DNA of 46,228 nt, from assembly GCA_009697105.1 (NCBI GenBank), contig SIAQ01000027.1:1-46228 (forward strand), written 5' to 3'. The position numbers and the translations under genes were made by a program. Of this stretch, positions 42,872 to 46,228 are shown piece by piece. The notes beneath the pieces were generated by a model. That model saw only the letters and a list, made by a program, of their open reading frames with translations, had not been told where the DNA came from and ran no database searches. Position 1 is the stretch's first letter; each line of letters begins with the position of its first letter. The stretch comes from Gemmataceae bacterium (lineage in GTDB: Bacteria > Planctomycetota > Planctomycetia > Gemmatales > Gemmataceae).

Positions 42872-44065
42872 TCATCGCCGACAAAGCGGGTGTTTGAGCG
42901 ATTTCCACGCCCCACCATCGCTGCTGCTAGCCACTGACTGCGTGATGAAGTTCATGCCATCGACGCCGTCGGCAACGTTGGGATAGAGCGTGGCCTGGCC
43001 ATCGAACTTCTGCCCGGTGGCGCGCTTGATCATGTCGCCATAGGCAGCGGTGTAGACGTTGGCGAACGCTTCGAGAAACGCCTCCGGATGGCCCGCCGGG
43101 ATGCGCGACGACGCCCCGGCCGTCGCGCTGAGGTACGGCCCGCCGGCGCGCGTGTAAATCTGGTGCGGCTTGCCGTTGACGCGGTAGGTCATCTTGTTCG
43201 GCTCCTCCTGATGCCATTCCAGCGCACCCTTCGTGCCATCGACTTCAATCCATAGGTCGTTTTCGCGACCATGCGAAATCTGCGAAGCCGTGACCGTGCC
43301 CAGCGCGCCGTTCGTAAAATGGATGACTGCGGCGCCATAGTCGTCAAGCGATCGACCCTCGACAAACGACTTCAGCGAGCACGAAATCTGGTCAGGGATC
43401 AAACCCGTAACGAATCGACCCAGGTTATAGGCATGCGTGGCGATGTCGCCGAAACAGCCTGCGGCGCCGGAACGCTTGGGATCCGTGCGCCAGTCGGCCT
43501 GCTTTTGGCCCGACGCTTCGAGTTTCGTCCGCAGCCAGCCCTGGATGTAATACGCACGCACGGCATTGATCTCGCCCAGCTCGCCCGACATCACCATATC
43601 ACGCGCCTGGCGAACGAGCGGATAGCCCGTGTAGTTGTGCGTAACGCCGAACACGACACCTGACTTGGTGACGACGTTCGCGAGTTCCTCGGCCTGGGCC
43701 AAGTCGAACGTCATCGGCTTGTCGCACATGACGTTGAAGCCGGCCTCGGCGAACGCTTTGGCGATCTCGAAATGCGTATGGTTCGGCGTGGCGACCGAAA
43801 CGAAATCAACGCGCTCGCCGACCGGCAGCTTGAGTTCGCTGGCGATCATCTCCTGGACCGAGCCATAGGCGCGATCCGGCTTGATGTCGAAATCCGGCGC
43901 CGACGCCTTGGCCTTGGCAGGATCGCTGGACAGAGCGCCGGCGACGAGACAGGCGCGATTGTCAAGGATCGCCGCGGTGGCGTGCACACGGCCTATGAAC
44001 GCGCCTTGCCCGCCGCCGACGAGACCCATGCGCAGTTTCCGTTGAAGAACATCGTTCGTTGGCAT
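42872..44065 (-). CDS. Gfo/Idh/MocA family oxidoreductase
   Basis: 397 residues from the ATG at 44065 (AGGAG upstream). The N-terminal Rossmann domain has [13 protein letters not shown] and [17 protein letters not shown], with a CDKPMTFD segment in place of the usual EKP. The C-terminal domain has [19 protein letters not shown] and [18 protein letters not shown]. The family oxidises or reduces sugars and inositols with NAD(P). The substrate is not clear, but in planctomycetes several paralogues are common. The frame stays open to 44542, but that extension is unconserved and crosses the palindrome at 44201. Confidence 0.92.
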   Translation of the reverse strand: MPTNDVLQRKLRMGLVGGGQGAFIGRVHATAAILDNRACLVAGALSSDPAKAKASAPDFDIKPDRAYGSVQEMIASELKLPVGERVDFVSVATPNHTHFEIAKAFAEAGFNVMCDKPMTFDLAQAEELANVVTKSGVVFGVTHNYTGYPLVRQARDMVMSGELGEINAVRAYYIQGWLRTKLEASGQKQADWRTDPKRSGAAGCFGDIATHAYNLGRFVTGLIPDQISCSLKSFVEGRSLDDYGAAVIHFTNGALGTVTASQISHGRENDLWIEVDGTKGALEWHQEEPNKMTYRVNGKPHQIYTRAGGPYLSATAGASSRIPAGHPEAFLEAFANVYTAAYGDMIKRATGQKFDGQATLYPNVADGVDGMNFITQSVASSSDGGAWKSLKHPLCRR

Positions 44066-44200
44066 CGTTGGCTCCTGAACATTTCGAGTAAGGTATCGGG
44101 TCATTGATAGGAAATGCAGGTAAGAGGCCAAGGCCGGATAATTCAAGTTGTTCTGCACCTGGAGCGAGAATTGGCACAAAAGCCGCGACTGGTTCTTCAG

Positions 44201-44252
44201 AGCCGGAAGGGTAAGCGACGGTTGAAAACCACCGTCGCTTACCTTTCCGGCT
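44201..44252. repeat. Short palindrome, family F
   Basis: Arms 44201-44222 (AGCCGGAAGGGTAAGCGACG...) and 44231-44252 pair with one mismatch around an 8-nt loop. The GTAAGCGA core is shared with 11841-11931. Confidence 0.88.
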
Positions 44253-44628
44253 AACACGATCGAGCTTGCCGATTTGCTTGGCTTGCATGTGGCACGGAGA
44301 GGTTTCTGGAACGCGACGTTGCCAAATTCCCCAGGAAGTAAGGAGACAACGCCGTCGGCTCGTGGGAACATGAATCGGCCTGATCCCGTAGAGCTGTTTG
44401 GTGCCGTCTCGGTTCTTTTACCTATGAAGGCCGACGAATGGACACCGTTGCTTGAACCATCCCGGTGCGGAAGTTCGGAAGCATCCTGCTGCAAGAAAAT
44501 GAATCGGTTGCATCGATTACGACATGCAAAAAACCAATGCAAACGTCGCCGTGGAAGGAACGTAGCTCAACCTTTAAGGGGCATAGAACGGTTCGGCGAC
44601 TTGGCCCGCCCCGGTCGCCTGAACCAAA
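44253..44628. other. Gap without a recognisable gene
   Basis: Several frames are open across this stretch on both strands, but none shows a conserved motif or start signal. I see no RNA structure that I can support. Confidence 0.4.
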
Positions 44629-45141
44629 TCAGTTGACGGCTGGCCGGCGGAAGCACACCACATGGTACAGACGCTCGGTCGGCGGGACACCCCGCAGACC
44701 GGCCAGACAGCCGGGCATGACTCGGATGCTGATCGAATCCACCCGGTAGAACTCCCACCCCTTGCCGGCGTACTCGTTGACGATGCCCTCCAGGTACGCC
44801 GCCGCCATGCCCTTAGTCGAGGTGCCCTCGGCCACCTGTAGGACCGGCGGCACCTGGACCATCTTGTACTTAAACCGCGGGGCCGGGCCTGCCACAGCAG
44901 AAAGTGCCGGAGGCGGAAGCGTTGGCTCGACCACTGCGGGCGGGGGTTGCGAGGGAGCCACCGCGAGCGAACCGAACGTCAGCCCTTTGATGGAACTGGC
45001 AGCAGCCCACTGTCCGTCATTACCCCGCCGCACCTGATCGGTCGGCTTGAGCTGACCCCGCTCGGCCATCACCCGGACGGCGCGGACATCGAGCGGCCCG
45101 CGCACCTGCCCGTTGATGAAGCAGAACCACTCCAGGGACAT
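44629..45141 (-). CDS. GYF_2 and DUF4177 domain protein
   Basis: 170 residues. Residues 1-58 are a GYF_2-type domain (LEWFCFINGQVRGPLDVRAV...QVRRGNDGQWAAASSIKGL), with the aromatic-G-P-L core common in planctomycete membrane proteins. A Pro/Ala linker (60-88) follows. The C-terminal part (89-170) has FKYKMVQVPPVL...YLEGIVNEYAGKGWEFYRVDSI, the DUF4177 pattern. No membrane helix is present, so it appears to be a soluble adaptor. The function is unknown. Confidence 0.82.
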   Translation of the reverse strand: MSLEWFCFINGQVRGPLDVRAVRVMAERGQLKPTDQVRRGNDGQWAAASSIKGLTFGSLAVAPSQPPPAVVEPTLPPPALSAVAGPAPRFKYKMVQVPPVLQVAEGTSTKGMAAAYLEGIVNEYAGKGWEFYRVDSISIRVMPGCLAGLRGVPPTERLYHVVCFRRPAVN

Positions 45142-45236
45142 CAGAAGCCTCTCCTTCGCCGAACGTTAAGGGTTTTATCCGTAGTGCTCCGCGTGCAAGC
45201 GTTTTTGCTCGCGCGGCCGCCTTCTCGCGGAGCGGC

Positions 45237-45443
45237 TTACCCTCGCCTATCTTTCCAGTCGATGTCATCGGTGTCGCCGCCAGCATTTTCGACCACTTCA
45301 CGCGCCCAATCCCGCGCTTCATCCTCGCTATAGAATTGCCTATCATCTATTTCGCCTCCATTTGGACCATAGACCGTGACGAGCCAACCCCACGCGAAGC
45401 CCAAATTGATGGCATTACCTTGTCCGATGTGAACTGAGTACAT
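45237..45443 (-). CDS. Small hypothetical protein
   Basis: 68 residues from the ATG at 45443 with a strong Shine-Dalgarno (AAGGAG). The sequence YSVHIGQGNAINLGFAWGWL is followed by an acidic C-terminus (EDEARDWAREVVENAGGDTDD). I know of no family; the good ribosome-binding site makes translation plausible. Confidence 0.6.
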   Translation of the reverse strand: MYSVHIGQGNAINLGFAWGWLVTVYGPNGGEIDDRQFYSEDEARDWAREVVENAGGDTDDIDWKDRRG

Positions 45444-45670
45444 CGTCGCTCCTTGAATACTTGTAGGGGAAAGAAAGCGCAAATATCACGCCACAACCAG
45501 GGTGGATGAAGCATCAATCTTGTCCCCGAACGAACAAAGATAAGCGGCCACTCTTGGACGTGCTGCTGGCGTGAACCACACACGGAAGGTGACACCAATC
45601 AAAATCCGCCCGGTCCGCTGAATTTATTCCACAAACGGCTGTGTTTGTCCCATTTAGATTTATCTATAAT

Positions 45671-45730
45671 ATATAGCCCGCCATTTATGGCGGGTCCGGC
45701 AGCGAACCCGCCATAAATGGCGGGCTATAT
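45671..45730. repeat. Palindrome, family E
   Basis: Arms 45671-45695 (ATATAGCCCGCCATTTATGG...) and 45706-45730 pair perfectly around a ~10-nt loop. Almost identical arms occur at 35921-35982, 9.7 kb away. Confidence 0.93.
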
Positions 45731-45916
45731 AACGGAACCATACACGCCACTGCCTCCATAGTAGTTCTTTCGGCGGAGACGACCATTCGAGTGCTGGGGC
45801 GCAGCGCCTGTTTCCAATAGATTTCGCCCGCCCCACGGCAAGGTTATTGGACCAGACTTGCGATGCGTTGCCAAGGATTATTGGCACCATCGCGAGAATT
45901 TTCTTTTACTCACCTC

Positions 45917-45948
45917 ACCCCCGGAATCGCTGCGCACTTCCTGGGGCT
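45917..45948. repeat. Single arm related to family K
   Basis: CACCCCCGGAATCGCTGCGC and CTTCCTGGGGCT match the right arm of 12824-12891 in order. No pairing arm is visible nearby, so this is a partial copy. Confidence 0.55.
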
Positions 45949-46082
45949 TGCGGGAGATCTTGTGCCATCGTAACGCGCGAACGAATAACGTGTCAAAGTC
46001 GGTTGTGGAGAATTTTTCGCGATCGCATGGCATGACGCGGGCGCTAAACGGGGACAGGTGACCTGCATGCACTTACCTATAC

Positions 46083-46214
46083 CCTTAAGTTTTACCGCAT
46101 CGTGACATCCGAATGCGGCGACGATCTAAGTGTCCCTGCTTGTAAGTTTGGTTTGTAACGTTTTCCACACCGTCGTCCTTACCTTTATAGACTGCGGCCC
46201 GGAGGTATTTTTTA
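46083..46214 (-). repeat. Right copy of the contig-terminal inverted repeat
   Basis: The reverse complement of 1-131, beginning CCTTAAGTTTTACCGCATCG, with one extra base. Beyond it, 46215-46228 continues into sequence absent from the left end. Confidence 0.9.
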
Positions 46215-46228
46215 CAAAGGAGGTCCGA
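46215..46228 (-). other. Possible 16S rRNA 3' end
   Basis: On the minus strand these bases read TCGGACCTCCTTTG. ACCTCCTTT equals the anti-Shine-Dalgarno tail of bacterial 16S rRNA, although the usual GGATCACC before it is not intact. If correct, both contig ends stop in rRNA operon copies. Evidence is only nine bases. Confidence 0.3.

Larger units (their letters stand above)
45444..46082. other. Gene-free end region
   Basis: No conserved reading frame can be supported here. The region holds a family E palindrome (45671-45730), a single arm related to family K (45917-45948), and then the terminal repeat. Confidence 0.5.

Noticed and set aside
42872-44542. Start of the Gfo/Idh/MocA protein at 44542
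   Set aside because: The first 159 residues are unconserved and cross a palindrome; the ATG at 44065 has an AGGAG and the Rossmann motif directly after it.
1-46228. Linear replicon or phage with terminal inverted repeats
   Set aside because: Gene content is housekeeping chromosomal (rpsO, pnp, nuo, hisG). No phage or plasmid gene is present, and the repeat is better explained by assembly at a multi-copy sequence.

Overview
The window looks like a chromosomal contig from a planctomycete, probably from the Gemmata/Pirellula side of the phylum. The main evidence is the gene content. It encodes DUF1501, DUF1549/DUF1553 and pre-peptidase-like surface proteins, c-type cytochrome-like motifs fused to WD40 repeats, a PQQ-type beta-propeller, a GYF/DUF4177 protein, a Gfo/Idh/MocA oxidoreductase and a small cytosolic Ser/Thr kinase. 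No rRNA or tRNA gene is visible inside it. The two contig ends carry the same ~131-bp sequence in opposite orientation, so the contig probably stops at two copies of a genomic repeat.

Layout. 1-3700: end repeat, gatB, a zinc-ribbon protein, and two convergent genes (a DUF6585-like membrane protein and a pyridoxamine-phosphate-oxidase-like protein), each cut by one in-frame stop codon. 3794-12808 (minus strand): a 998-residue membrane-anchored protein made of about five to six divergent repeats, a PQQ-like propeller, ribD, a PfkB sugar kinase, a Ser/Thr kinase and an orphan histidine kinase. 12906-15442: pnp and rpsO. 15838-16791: a truncated, frameshifted UDP-ManNAc-dehydrogenase pseudogene. 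17014-20400: a lipoprotein with a degenerate phosphatase-like domain, a Cys/Met-metabolism PLP enzyme and hisG. 20661-25598: a partial complex I cluster in the order nuoI, DUF2203, nuoA, nuoB, [DUF4160-DUF2442], nuoC, nuoD. The bracketed pair looks like a toxin-antitoxin module inserted in the respiratory operon.

25884-39308 holds a small lipoprotein, a Tat-exported DUF1501 protein, an Rpn-like nuclease, a pre-peptidase-like secreted protein and a DUF1549/DUF1553 protein. These are followed by cobL, a DUF2752 membrane protein and a second, convergent DUF1549/DUF1553 paralogue. 39393-40816 (minus strand) is a tight four-gene unit: ribbon-helix-helix antitoxin, Doc toxin, a HEPN-like protein with an R-x4-H motif, and a small SH3/KOW-like protein. 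It is the best candidate here for an uncharacterised composite toxin-antitoxin or defence locus. 40859-45443 has a WD40 cytochrome, a small membrane protein, a Gfo/Idh/MocA oxidoreductase, a GYF/DUF4177 protein and a small hypothetical protein.

A second theme is the gene gaps. Many gaps hold a long inverted repeat, and these fall into roughly ten sequence families, several of them present two to five times in this window. They sit inside operons (nuoA/nuoB, nuoC/nuoD), at the truncation point of the pseudogene, and in one case include a start codon and a stop codon. No transposase that could move them is visible.
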